Source of the DNA: Enoplolaimus lenunculus
Lineage: Eukaryota > Nematoda > Enoplea > Enoplida > Thoracostomopsidae
Direction of reading: 5' to 3'
NCBI GenBank assembly: GCA_030248215.1
Contig: JASANG010000709.1
Location: 1-64,000 of the forward strand
DNA: 64,000 nt
Numbering within the stretch: the stretch's first letter is position 1; each line of letters opens with the position of its first letter. Under the pieces are notes generated by a model. The model was not told the DNA's origin. It searched no databases and saw only the letters and a program-made list of their open reading frames with translations. Both the position numbers and the translations under genes were made by a program. Positions 52,055 to 64,000 of this stretch are shown here, in pieces.

Positions 52055-53400
52055 GATGAAGTTATAAGGGTTAAGAACAGTCTTACTGCCTGACACTAAC
52101 CCGATGATTAACCGTAAGCTTAAAAGCAAACTCAAACGAAATAGCCGCTCTAGTGTCTCTTCAGCATGGTTTAACCAGATGTCTGCTTCCGGTAAAAAAT
52201 TTGTGTCCGTTTCTGCTATGGAACTCCGCAAATTTCGTTTATTTTTATGCGCGTATATTTTTAGTTCTAAATCACTAATTACGCATTTTTTCGTTACAGT
52301 ACAGATATGTGTGATATTCCAGAATGAGTTCGTCTTAAAGGTTAAAAGGTTTGGGTGCATCCGCTATATTTTCTTCGTAATTTTAGAAAGACCGGTGAAT
52401 ACTAGCATGTATCAATTATATTGACAAAAAACATCTTTGAAACTTTCATACCACAATTATATCCATTTTTTGTTTCTGATATTTTGATTGCTTCCGTTTT
52501 TACTATCCGTTTTACCAAGAGTACATGATACAAGAGTGTAACTCTTTGGGTTCCGCATGGAACAAAATGTACCACCGGGCGTTGCGTTAATTATGTCTTA
52601 ATGGTAAACTAAACAATGTTGCTGATTACTTCATTGGAATTCGCCATGAAGCACGCAAATCAACAATAACATTAAGATTATCTCGATCTCACAATGGTAA
52701 ATTTTGTCAACAATAAACCCGGTCAAGATATTAACCTTGGCTTTATGTTGCCACTCCATACGACATACCCGCAACCAACAATAGTCAATAGAGGCTGAAG
52801 CCTATCTGAAAAAATTCGTTTCTCCTCAAGTCAAGTTTTTATAAAATCGCTATAAAACTCAGCAGGTAATTCCAATGAACTCAGAGCATATCAAGTTAAC
52901 GTAGATATATCCGGCTCTAATGATTGCTTACACGACCCATTTCAAAATTTAAATATAATCTTTAACCCAGTAACCAGCACAGATGCTGTGTTAATACCAA
53001 ACACAGCTGTCGTCCAATTAACAAAACTTTATTGCTAAAATCATTCAAAACTAATTAAACATTTTATTAAAACAACTGCAAAATGAACTCTCGTTTTCAT
53101 CTTAAAAGTCACCATAGCTTTTATGCGAGATTAAGGAAACACACGCACAATAATCACAGTAGCTTGCTTAAGCTAAAAATTAGCGTATCCGGTGTACTAA
53201 ACGTAAAAGAGCGGCGTGATTTTTATACATCCTAATCAACTGCATGCTTAATTATACTAATTTTCAAAGCAATCATATTGCGTCAAGTCTTACAGCAGTC
53301 GAAGTTGATTAGCAGCAAGTCCTTAAAACAGAGATTTATTTAACTTTTCCAAGCTTCAGAAACGTCACGTTTGTAGCGATTTTGCTGTATTCAGAGTAAA
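52055..53400. other. Gene-free interval with a two-strand open frame
   Basis: 52104-52424 is open on the plus strand and 52028-52360 on the minus strand. Neither shows a known domain or splice context, and neither is called as a gene. Confidence 0.45.
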
Positions 53401-53439
53401 ATGGAAAAACTTGTATCACTTTCGGTATCGCTATGCTTG

Positions 53440-53660
53440 TTCGTGCCTGCACCGTCCATTGCCGTTCATCGCCGTAAACTGCCGTTCGTAACGATGTGGT
53501 ATCGGACACAAGAAATTTGCGCACCATGCCGCACGGAAGAGGGCACCGACATGTTAGTTTCCGTTTCCGGTAAAATCGACATCTGTATCTGCGTTTCCGG
53601 TAACAATCGGTGTCTGTTTCTGCGTTGCCGATGACAATCGGCATCTGTTTCTGTTTCCGT
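53440..53660. repeat. GC-richer inverted and tandem repeat block
   Basis: Repeated CGGTAACAATCGGTGTCTG / GATGACAATCGGCATCTG steps and GTCCATTGCCGTTCATCGCC. Related CACCGTCC/GGACGGTG pairs occur at 55515-55690. Confidence 0.7.
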
Positions 53661-54694
53661 CATAGAAATTCCGTTATTTCTATATTCAAAGTTAAATCGC
53701 GCAATTTTTGATAAAATATATACGCTGTAATTGTTCGATATGAAATAAAAATGACAGAACTTATTTGAAATCTTAAAATAATTTTTGGTGCACTTGATAT
53801 TTCAATTGTATTACAACAAAAATAACACGTCTTTGAAACTTTTACATTTTAAATTCGTTTTCATTTTCGTTATATGTGTACTGTCCATTTAAACCCTGCC
53901 GACCGGTGACGGACCGCGACCGACGGACAACGACTGGACCTAATAAATTTTTAAACGGTACTGCGCCGCCATTATGCTGAATTCTGTGAATGGTGTTAAC
54001 TGTTTTGCAACTGAAATGTTGTGGTCCAAAAATTCCCTACAAACGTGATTACGATTTTAGCTGGCAATTATTATATAACTCTAAAATTTTTGCAGTTCGC
54101 TTTGAAATTCAACAGCTGCAGTTGTTCAGCTTAATGCTTTGTTTTCAAATATATGGCCAATTGGTCGGTAAAGTATACAATAAAAGATTCGTCAGATGTA
54201 CCTGTTTTACTAAAATCTATAAAGACATTTGCGTTTTTATTATTTGAGGGTTCATTTACAAAATACGCATTAATGGTTGCAGCACGTTTTTTTAGTTTCC
54301 GAATCATTTTTTTGATGCTGAGATTCTGAACACTTTTCCAGAGTGTAAACGGATAGTAAAAATATAACGGCGACAGAAAGCGGGAGTAAAAATTTAAACA
54401 AAATTCAAGTATGTTTAATATTCGTTTGGTTATGTAAAATTTTACACAAAAAATTGTATATTCAGCCGAAATTCTTCAAGTTGCTGAAAAATTATGACAC
54501 TTTTATTTCAAATGAAACAATTCCAACATTTTTGTATTAAAAAAAGAAAGTTTTTTTTAAATTACAACTAACTACAAACAGAAAAATAACAGGAGTTCCG
54601 GTGTTTGTATATTTACGGAAACAGACACTGACTTTTCTCCGAAACAGACATGGATATTCGGTACCCCTTGCGCTTTACCTAAACAGTCCTACTA

Positions 54695-54965
54695 TTAACC
54701 CTTTCTCACATGAATATTTTCTATTTCCCCTGAGACCTACTTTTATGCTAGGATTCGAACTCGAGTGACTGGCGTGGGAGGCGTATACCATCACCACTCA
54801 GCTATAGGAGCTTGACGCTCGAGCCCGAGAGGGTTCTCACGTCTGGTCGTGATTTAGTACTATGTATACGTGTTGCAATTGTTAAACACGGTGCTATATA
54901 TACTATTTAACGTATATACATTGCGCTGAGTTGCCTACAGGCAGCTCAATGTGACAAGGAGTTTA
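54695..54965 (-). mobile_element. piggyBac-type MITE with tRNA-like segment, copy 3
   Basis: TTAA at the left border; the right border has decayed (GACAAGGAGTTTA). The tRNA-like A and B boxes (TAGCTGAGTG, GTTCGAATC) are kept. Confidence 0.9.
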
Positions 54966-55114
54966 TTGTTTCAAGTTTTAATTTATGATACGGTAATACA
55001 CAAGGCAGGACAGTGTTCGCATCAACATACGAAGTGAACTGCCTAGTATGGCTTTCCAGCGAGATGGACGGTAAAGTTCACGAACTACTTTACAAAATAA
55101 ATTGTCTTGAAATT

Positions 55115-55330
55115 TCAAGACTCCTACTTTGTTAAATTTTCAAGACATAAATGTCTGGTATTTCAAACATCAATAGCCTTGATGCAGCTCAGAAACTGTG
55201 CTTGATACGAATGAAACGAAAATGTGTTATATTAAAAAAATTCTGTTGTTAATTTAATAAGACATAAGTTTCTTCTTTTCAATAATTTCAAACATATTTC
55301 GGGTCGATCTCAGACATCATTGACATATCT
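55115..55330. repeat. Interspersed AT-rich repeat
   Basis: AAATTTTCAAGACATAAATG and flanking sequence match 18836-18900. Alternating AAGACATA / TATGTCTT motifs. Confidence 0.65.
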
Positions 55331-55514
55331 TAGGTTGTAAAATTAGGTAAGATGTTCATTATCTTGTATTTCAGACATATTTGTCTTATATTTCAGAAAT
55401 ATTTGTTTTAATCGTTCATGAAACAAAATCTTATATTTCAAACTTTAAAGTCTTTGGAATTCAAGGCATATATCCAGTGTCCGTAAAGACATGGTTTTAA
55501 ATTTCAGACCATAT

Positions 55515-55690
55515 GGATTGCAATGTCCGTGACGGTCCGGCGCAGCCCATCACCGACCGACGCATTCCATCACCGTCCAGCACCGTCCATGGTATCGTTT
55601 GTGAATTACTCACGTACAATACCGTATGGTAACAAACGGTGACGGATGGCGCCGAACGGTGACGGACGGCGATTGACGGCGCCACACTAC
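55515..55690. repeat. Inverted repeat of CACCGTCC / GGACGGTG steps
   Basis: The left half has CACCGTCCAGCACCGTCC, the right half GGTGACGGATGGCGCCG. The arms can pair around ~55610. GC-rich against an AT-rich background. Confidence 0.8.
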
Positions 55691-55746
55691 AAGTATGTCG
55701 CCGTCGTAATCTTATCTAACAACTACAGGGAATCATGTAAAGCATA

Positions 55747-56016
55747 TTAACCCTTTCTCACATGAATATTTTCTATTTCCCCTGAGACCTACTTTTATGC
55801 TAGGATTCGAACTCCAGTGACTGGAGTGGGAGGCGTATACCGTCACCACTCAGCTATAGGAGCTTGACGCTCGAGCCCGAGGGAGCTCTCACGTCTTGTG
55901 GTGATTTAGTACTATGTATATGCGTTGCAATTGTTAAACACGGTGCGATATACATTATTTAACGCATATACACTGCGCTTAGTTGCCTATAGGCAACTCA
56001 ATGTGAGAAGGGGTTA
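55747..56016 (-). mobile_element. piggyBac-type MITE with tRNA-like segment, copy 4
   Basis: TTAA at the left, TTAG at the right (one base from TTAA). The hairpin, the tRNA-like segment and the two RNA polymerase III boxes are all present. Confidence 0.92.
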
Positions 56017-58587
56017 GACCTTTTTCTATGGTCTCTATACAAATTTCAGAAACTGATATAACCTGTTTGCAAATGCCCATCTTGTAATCAATACACGGTT
56101 GCAACGATAGTCACCATTTTGCAGACCTCAAATCAATTTTAAAATATATATACTTTATAATAAAGTGTTATTGAGTAAAGCTTACGAATACTTATTTGAA
56201 TCAAATCTCTGATTGTCGGCATATTTTTGACCCAATTTTGTAAAGTATAACTTCGACAAAATTATTTTCAAACATATTTCAAATAACCAATGTTTTTCGC
56301 GTCTTTTTTGATTGTTGCTCGTAATATTCAACACGCTTAAAGCCACAAAAACATATTTTATTCGAAATGTGAGTTTAGAATGTTTTTATACCTCTTGGAC
56401 AGCGTGGAACACCCAAAAACTTCGATTGGCGGAATCCAGCACCTAAGTGACGTCCCAAGTTCTTGTTTAGATTTGGCAAATCGTAAACGGTTATTTAGCA
56501 AAACAGTGTTTCTGCTTAAAAATAAACAATTTAGATTAGGGGAGTCTCGTAGCTCCGTTGGTCCCCCTCAAAACGTCACTGCTTTCTGGAGTAGCCGTCA
56601 AAGTTCTTGTTTGCGTGCATGAAGACTGCGTTACACTCCAAAGCAGAGCAGAAATGCGTTGTCCACATTTACCATTTTAAGTATCAATTTTGACTTTATA
56701 AGTCGTTGCAAAACTTTGTGATATTTACGAAAATTGAATATTCACAAAATTTTTTAGTGCGTTTAATCTACGATTATTGCAAAATAATGTAGTATATTTG
56801 TTGCATATTTACCCTCAAAAATTGCTTGCATTCGCAGTTCGGTATGCTGACAAACTAATTTTGTTTTGTTGCATTGTAGCTTCGAATCTTTTTTCGCATT
56901 GTATAAATGTCGTAATATACATTTTGAAACAAAACGTTTTTTGCAAATTTACATGGCGAATTTTCTTGACCAATATTTCATATAAAAAAGTTGAGACTAC
57001 GGTGCAGATTATGAGAGCAGATTTAGCTAAATTTAATAGTTTAACAGAGAACCGCCAGTAAAATCCGGACCTGTAGCTAAATGGCATCTGTAGGGATTGG
57101 TTTCTCAAGAAACATCCTTGATTCCTAGAAAATGTATGGCCCTATGTGCAACTTACTCGCAATACATGAACGGCTTCTTAGGACTTTTTGCCCCGCGAGA
57201 CATTAAGAAACCAGCTCACCGAACGGTACGCTTTTCTGTACAAAGTGTATAAATAATCATATCCAACTGTGAGAATTTATTAAATATACATTCTCATTGA
57301 TGGTTCAAAATCCAAATTTTGTAATAAGATTTAGTGCTAAAATTGCGTTTGGCTTCTAGCTTATATCACTCACGACCTATTTTCACTGTTTCAAGTCTCG
57401 TTGCTTTTTGTCAGAAATTTCTGAATCCGCTACTGCATTCTCAATTTGATGTCTACAAAAGCATAGCAAATGTAGCATGATTTTTGATAGACTGTTTGCA
57501 CAGCTAATAATTAATCTACTTATCGCTCACTTTAGTGACAAATTCACACACATTTAAATTGCTTTTCAATATTCTGTGGACTAAAATTTTTCAATCACAT
57601 TTCTCTTTGATTAGTTTTCAGATATTAGTTTGAAAACATTTCAAAAATCGTTAAATTTTACTTAAAATTTAATCGTTTCGAATATAATATCTGCTAATTT
57701 GGGCTATTTTTTAAGTTTTAATTTTTAAAGGTCCTTTCAAAACGAGATTTCTGCATTTTATACTTTTTTAAATTCTGGCTTTTTAAAATTCAGTAATCAT
57801 TTCAAATTTCGATGTTCTTTAGGTTTGGTTTCAATTTTTTCACACTATACGGCAATATTCCTTTTTTACTCATCATAAACCAGTTGTGTACTAAACTGTA
57901 TAGATGGGCACTGGATATAGGCAGCATCGGCTGATGTCGAGCAGTGTCTATATTAAGTGGCTTGATTTTGGTAAAAAATGGGTTCCTACCAGACAAAATG
58001 TTAAATGTTGTGTTATAACTATGACTTTGGGCATTAGCAATTGCTATGAAAAGTTCTGATACACTTTACCCACACTTTTACGCTTAGGATTAGGCTCATG
58101 CTTGATAGGAAAAACCGTACTTCTGCCTAAATGTTTGTCCAGGGTAAAGCTGTGCCCGAGGCGTCACCCCTGGAGGTGGGGAAAGTATGCAAGAACGGTA
58201 TTAATGACAACATTGTATTGTCCGTGCATTTCGCCTGTCGGACCCAGTTTTTGTGCGAGTTTAGAGCAGAAACACATCGGACCGCTCGAAGTCCGGCTGC
58301 CGCAGCATATTTTATTGTCAATCTTATTCAACCGAAACACCCTCAGTTTTCAAAGTTTGAATAAAAATATTTTATGTTTTATTATGAATCGGCAAAGTTT
58401 GCCACCTGTTATCGGCTATTTTTTCTCATCGTTAAAAACCATGAATATTTATCATTCTATTCTACCACTACACATTATTATAGTGTCATATAATCATACC
58501 ATTTCTGTACCATAATAACAAAAGTTTAAAGTCGGTGACAAGGGCGCAACTGGAGGTGTGAATATCGCAGCCTGGGATAGAATAATA
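56017..58587. other. Gene-free interval
   Basis: 57300-57435 is a G-family remnant (TAAGATTTAGTGCTAAAATT, CTGAATCCGCTACTG). Plus-strand frames at 56380-56622 and 58102-58515 show no known domain. Confidence 0.5.
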
Positions 58588-58768
58588 GGCCCATGTTACT
58601 TTAAGGGGCGTCCAGGCTTCTGGAGGGTCTATGAAAGAGTGCGTTTAGATTCCAGATTACATTTTTTGCTTAGTCTTAGGAACACATTTTTGCAACGCTT
58701 AGGCTTAGGCTTTTTCTTAGGAATAATACGCTTAATCCACTGTTACGCCCCTAAAAGTAACATTGGCC
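58588..58768. mobile_element. A-family MITE
   Basis: GGCCCATGTTACTTTAAGGG to CCCCTAAAAGTAACATTGGC, TTAGGC core with degraded units. Confidence 0.93.
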
Positions 58769-59264
58769 GATAATGTAACATTGTTAAAATGAAGTATAAA
58801 TCGTTAATTCTAACAGAAGTTTGTAAATTTTTGTCAAAATTTTCTTGTTTGTGATGCTTTTGGAAACAACCCTAACAATTTAAAATTCATAAAATTAAGA
58901 CGTTTAGAACCAAAAGTTCCACGTAGTTTAGGTTAACGCTTTGGCTTTTAGACAAAGGCTTCGTCAAAGTCAAGTCTTTTCTAAACCTGAGTTTAAACGT
59001 AAGCGTAAATGCGGGGAAAGCATATAAGAACTAACGACCCAACTTATAGAAAACTTTGAAAAAACTTGAAGCTCCAGCAAAAATTTACTCGAGTCGGCTT
59101 GCGGTTTTGTGTGCCGGAGCCGGATCGGACCTCCGGCTGCACCCTGACGATCGGTTAGAAACGTCGCTATCACAGAACTAAATTATCAATCTTTACAGTT
59201 CATTTTTGTTTTATCGATGCTCAAACGCTTTGTCAAATTTAAAATATTTAAAACACTATATAAA

Positions 59265-59276
59265 TAAATAAATAAA

Positions 59277-59332
<56 letters not shown>

Positions 59333-59335
59333 ACG
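59265..59335. repeat. (AT)n microsatellite
   Basis: AATAAATAAATA followed by about 28 TA steps. A further TATACA-rich stretch lies at 59540-59660. Confidence 0.95.
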
Positions 59336-59660
59336 CTTGTTACTTTTGCCCTTTGTTTTTGTCTTACCGTTGCATCTCTTTCTTTAGATCTTTGGTGGCG
59401 GTGCGTGATATTGTTGCACGAAGTTATTTGCAATCACAAAAATCTGCATGAACGCGACAGAGCCTGACCACAATTATCAGTTAACATTGTGCGTGCGAAC
59501 GCAGTATACTGCAGTTGCGCGTTCCATAACGGTTGTGCATATATACATTATCTACATATACATACATATGTACAAATATATATATGTACAAAATTACATA
59601 TATAGATGTACAAATATATATGTATACTATATAAATATATATACATACACTTGTATACAC

Positions 59661-61059
59661 CCCCTGCATAACATTTAGATTGCACAAACTGCACTAATTG
59701 CAGTTTGTTTCTGTGGATGCGTTGTGCAATTTTACATGTACTGTATTTGTGTATATAAGTCATAGCGATCTTAAAAAAAATCGGCACTAAACAGTTTCAG
59801 ATTGGTGTTTTATTGACTCTGTATTTCGATTATACACAAACAACAAATAAATCGACCGATCGTGAGACAACAGAACGATCAAGAGCAAACAACGTTGAGA
59901 CAGAAATATGAAGAAAAAATGCAACAAACATAAAATATTGCACCTGATGTGGCCGACAGCGTACGCGATAGCGTAGATTATACTACTGATTGGGGATAAC
60001 TTTTGCAATCATTTGCGTCGTCGTTCTAAATAATATATCTGCTGCCAAAAACAAACGAGAATAGCGTTTAAATTGTTTGCGCATTATACAAAAGCAATAG
60101 CAAATTTTGTGCAAATATGTACAGAAAATTTTTGTCACCCAAAAAACTGATTGCAAATTGTTTCGCAATGCAACAGGTTTATGCAAGCGTGCCCATTGTA
60201 CAACTCTCGAGTTTAACGTTCAGCATAAAATAACGTAAAATGCACGCAAACGCTGTTGTGTAACTTGTTTTGTTAATATATCATCAGTGTCTAAAAACGC
60301 AAAACTATCTAAATATCCGCCCTTTGAGCTGTGGTAAAATAGAAAATTTTTCGACTATTTTTCGAGAGACGTCTTTAGCTAAAATTTTACAGCATTTCTA
60401 GAGTGTTTATTTTAGAAAACAAGATTGCCTGAAGGCAGATTAATGACGGTACTGTGGTCTTCATAGATATCCCAAATAAGCCACGGATGCTTGGCTTGTT
60501 TTTGATACATCCAGCAAGTAGTGCAGAATCCTGATGATAAATCCCATTGAGTGATGCATATATGACAGTCATGTTTGGTTTTTTAGTCTTGGTTTAAATT
60601 GCCTTTAATATCGCCACGGGGGACATTCAAATTTGGCTTGTGTACCGAATTGCAATTGTAGTGCACTCCAATTATTCGCTGCGCCTCAAATATAATTTTC
60701 TGCGGACGCCTCTGGATGCCTGGCAGTGGTGGAATCAGAAGTTTCTAAAAGGAACCACACGCGATAAATTATTGGAACAGAGTTCGCAACAAAGTAAGCG
60801 GAATACCATGCACACAAGTACTTGTAAACTTAACCGCAAAAATTTGGTTTTCATCTGTCTTGGGAAACCCGTGGCCTGGGTGTTTCTTCTTCTATCTGCC
60901 AGTGTTGGCCAATGGTTAACAGCTGGTTTAAATACACGTAAAGGATCGGTCATCTGTATGTTGCCATATTTCGGTTTCCTGAAAAGACTCTCTCAGTTAT
61001 GAGCGAGACAGCTCTAATTTTAGATATCTGCTAGATCATTTCAGCTAAATGTGGGGCGC
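59661..61059. other. Gene-free interval
   Basis: No exon was recognised. The 120-codon plus-strand frame at 60640-61002 lacks a known domain. 60735-60953 is open on both strands. Confidence 0.45.
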
Positions 61060-61158
61060 ATATTTATACTTAAGCTTTGGACTGTTTTTTTTTTGTTTTG
61101 GCTTACGCTTTAGGAATATGCTTATGCTACCGTTGTGGCACTATTCTATACATTGGCC
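61060..61158. mobile_element. A-family MITE, partial
   Basis: Only the right part: TTAAGCTTTGGACTG to CTATTCTATACATTGGCC. Confidence 0.75.
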
Positions 61159-61708
61159 AAAGTGTTTAAGCATATGATTATAAGCGTTAAACGTTTTTGT
61201 GTGACGAAGAATGACATATAAATGGGACATAAAGCTGCTTACAGTATCCGCGCCACTATTATAGCAACAAAATTCTTAAAGCTGCTAGAAACCCACCATT
61301 GGACATATCTGCTTTTTAGCCAGTCTCAGCAGGGATCGACCAGAACCTGTTTGCAAAGCGGAACCGAATTCGTCACTGTCTACGACAGTTGGTCGTTAGT
61401 AAAATCACGAAATACGAAAAAAACTATAGTTTATTATATCACATTCAGAAAAGTTCTCAACGCCGCTGATAGTCACTATTACAAATTTTAGGTTATTTAT
61501 GGAAGATTTTAATAATAAGTTGATGCAAGTTGTCAATTCTTTAATCATATTTCTACGTTTAATTTTACGCACCATTTGTTCTAAATGCAGTAGCGTAGCC
61601 CAGTGTATCGGGTTTATGAAATAGTAAAAAATATAATCAGATCGCATTAATAGTACATATGGACGATATGTATAAGCTCAAAATAGATCCGTTCGCCATT
61701 TTTTGGAT

Positions 61709-61880
61709 GGCCATCTAAAGATCAGGGGCGGAACGTTTTTCTGTGGGTGTTGAATAGAGTAAGCTTAAGCTTTAGACTGGTTTATTCGTTTAGGCTTAGG
61801 TATAAGCTCATTCTTACGCGTAGGATTAAGCTTACAAATATGCTTATACTTCTGTTCTGCATTTCTTCTATACATTGGCC
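61709..61880. mobile_element. A-family MITE
   Basis: GGCCATCTAAAGATCAGGGG to TTCTTCTATACATTGGCC. The AAGCTTAAGCTTTAGACT block is shared with the 9591 and 28199 copies. Confidence 0.88.
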
Positions 61881-62667
61881 ATTTTGGACTACAACAAAAA
61901 AATTAATTATAAATTAAAATAGTATAGAATTTTGTCTTCTGTTTCATAATGTTCTTAATTGTAGTGGTAGAACAGCTTAAGGATTTTGAAAAATTTTCGC
62001 TTGAAATTAATTTTTTTCATACAAGAACTATTTGATTTTAAAAAATCTATAGGCAAGCGATATGCACTAGGACGCTTAAATAAATTCTTTAGACCACCCT
62101 CTGGTTCTTCCACAAAACTATTACGCTGACGGGTTTACTCATAAAAAACGAAACGAAACAGTGTTCGCTGTTTCGTTTCTAATACTACAACGCACCGTCC
62201 GACCGGTAAACCTAACGCTGCTGAAAATTCTTTTATCGATATTTGAACAATTCTCTTTATCAGATTTTACAGGTCAACATTTTGAGCGACCGTTAAAAAA
62301 TACTTCGCTGCAGTATCAACGCCTTACCGCAGTGATATGAACAGAATTTGACGATTAGAATTCATTTTACTTTCATATTTTCACGCGTAGACATTAATCC
62401 TTTGATTTACCCCGTCTGATAAACGTATGCTCAGAGTTCTGCGTTGGATTTCTATAGGAAACCGTAGAAAACGTTTCGTTTAACGTGTATTTCTCGTGAA
62501 TTTGATGTGAACTTTTTAAAACAGACATACCTAAATCGTTTATGTTGATGTTTTGGTTACCAGTGCGTGATAAACTATTAGTAGAAAGTATGAACCAAGC
62601 CATGTGTATAAAAGTTTATTATGCCAGCTATGCAAAAATTAATGAAATGAACAAATTTAAACAATTA

Positions 62668-62919
62668 CACTGTAAATTCAAATGAGTTGATTAATCAATT
62701 CAACTAGCGAGTTGGTTATTTCTGAATTAATATCAGTAAACATAAACTCACTATGAGTTGATTTCATTTTCAAGCTGTGTTGAATTGACTCTGGGCGAGT
62801 TGGTTAATTAACTCAGAATGAATTGAAGCAACTCAAAATTCTGAGTTCTCATAGTCCTAACTCAGACTGAGTGATTCAATTCATTCTGAGTTAAAATCAA
62901 CTCACTGAAATTTACAGTG
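62668..62919. mobile_element. D-family palindromic MITE
   Basis: The ends CACTGTAAATTCAAATGAG and GAAATTTACAGTG lie in a TA target. Inside are many GAGTTGA / TCAACTC pairs. It shares end type and internal logic with the C family but not the sequence. Confidence 0.9.
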
Positions 62920-63557
62920 TATGCGAACCTATTAACTTTTTTCTGGTTTTGTAAGCTCTCGCTAACATAATAGCGCAAATGTTTCTAATTGTAAAATTTT
63001 CCAGTCACTTTTGCCGGTTGAATACGCTAAGTAATACGCGATGCTTTTTCCGGCTGTGATGATTATTCACTTAAAAGCTTCAGTTCAAATTGTAAATATC
63101 AATTTACCCGCGGTATTCGTAATTTAATTTTTTTTTCAATAATCATAATTTCATAATTTACATTCGTTCGCTAAGAATTCAACTATCTATCTCCTCGGGA
63201 GCTGTCTTACAGATATTTCAATTTTTACTAAGAAAAGTCGCAAAATTTACAAACAAGCCTGGCTGTTCATCGTGGTAACGTAATAAAATTCAGACCATTC
63301 CAGATTAACTTTAGCGGCCGGATTTTTTAATTTTTAATTAAATGGACCGAATCCTTTAATTATACATCCTTACCTCTTCTTTAAAGCACGTGGTACGCTA
63401 AACAATAGGATGCCCAGCAAATCGAAACGCCTGGTACATGCTGTACATATGTCATTGTCTGAGGACTACTAAAACTCAGTTATTTTGTTTACTGAATTCT
63501 ATTTTAGAAATCATTGAGTATAAGTCTATTTTAATTTCTTATTTTTGACTAATACAT

Positions 63558-63719
63558 AGGCCAGTGGTCAGAGGGGAAGGCAGGGGTCCTCTCAGCCGCC
63601 CCTGGAAGAATTTTGGCCCTTTAGATAATTTTCAATCTTGCTTGTAAGTCATCGAAAAGCATTGTTATGCCCCTCCTGAAAATGTTTAGCGTCCCTGGAA
63701 TGGTGAGCTAGCTACGGGT
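63558..63719 (+). repeat. H-family repeat, copy 5
   Basis: GGCCAGTGGTCAGAGGGGAA to GTGAGCTAGCTACGGG. Confidence 0.75.
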
Positions 63720-63832
63720 ACACTAGTTCTAAGATATGATTTTTGAAACTTTTAAACAGCTGAGAATGAGCAGTGATTAAATAACGCCTCGAGTAGCCAT
63801 TTGTGTCTCTTGCACACTTCCCGTAAATTTAC

Positions 63833-64000
63833 ACTTTAGGCTTAGGTTTAGGAAAACGCTTACCTATGCCGAAGCCTATTAAACCATTGGTATTGTGTTT
63901 ACCTATGCCTAAACCTAACCCATTAGCGGATTCAGAGGGGAGTGAGAGGGGCACACGCCTCCCGTCAGAAAATTTTTTGTGATAAAATGGTAAAGTCCCT
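63833..64000. repeat. TTAGGC-like tract and start of a G-family element at the window edge
   Basis: 63833-63910 holds TTTAGGCTTAGGTTTAGG and CCTATGCCTAAACCTAACC. From ~63921, TTAGCGGATTCAGAGGGG begins a hAT-like copy that runs off the window. Confidence 0.6.

Noticed and set aside
52028-52424. Overlapping open frames on both strands
   Set aside because: Neither shows a family motif, a consistent splice site or a phase link to the chitin synthase exons.
58102-58515. 137-codon plus-strand open frame near VPEASPLEVGKV
   Set aside because: Tested as a transposon or host exon, but no motif or boundary supports either.
62394-62603. Minus-strand frame starting MAWFILSTNS with a GTATGT after DL, as first exon of the long chitin synthase isoform
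   Set aside because: It would leave one base of a codon, but the exon at 48651-49054 needs phase 0. No linking exon was found.

Overview
The window looks like ecdysozoan, probably nematode, genomic DNA: AT-rich, intron-rich and crowded with small transposons. It holds one recognisable gene, a chitin synthase (glycosyltransferase family 2) on the minus strand. I assembled 27 coding exons by hand, from an alternative first exon at 46046-46317 down to a stop at 20271. All splice phases agree and give an uninterrupted frame of 1,969 codons. A second, upstream N-terminal exon at 48651-49054 joins the same downstream exon in the same phase, so the gene probably makes at least two N-terminal isoforms. 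The first exon of the long isoform was not found. Nearly all acceptors end TTTCAG or TTTTAG, the nematode style. Many interspersed repeats carry short TTAGGC arrays, the nematode telomere unit. These two facts are the basis of the nematode call; a specific group (for example Dorylaimia) is only a guess.

Layout: 1-4717 is a ~125 bp satellite that switches orientation near 1900, so it forms a giant inverted repeat. 4718-20270 has no supported gene and is filled with miniature inverted-repeat elements (MITEs) and their fragments. 20271-49054 is the chitin synthase gene, whose introns carry many of the same elements, several of them starting within tens of bases of a splice site. 49055-64000 has no supported coding exon; it holds three of the four copies of a piggyBac-type MITE, more TTAGGC-bearing MITEs, microsatellites and GC-rich inverted repeats.

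The protein has an N-terminal multi-membrane block, a ~200-residue predicted extracellular loop with an RQRR site, the cytoplasmic catalytic domain with every signature motif intact (CATMWHE, FDDAF, LDGD, EDRW, QRRRW), the five-helix cluster, SWGTRE, a coiled-coil segment, two more helices and a long disordered tail. It should be an active plasma-membrane chitin synthase, of the kind that makes eggshell or pharyngeal chitin in nematodes.

The most unusual non-genic item is a four-copy ~271 bp element with TTAA-flanked ends like piggyBac. It encloses a tRNA-Gly(CCC)-like sequence with intact RNA polymerase III A and B boxes. No retrovirus-like, LTR or Polinton element was recognised.
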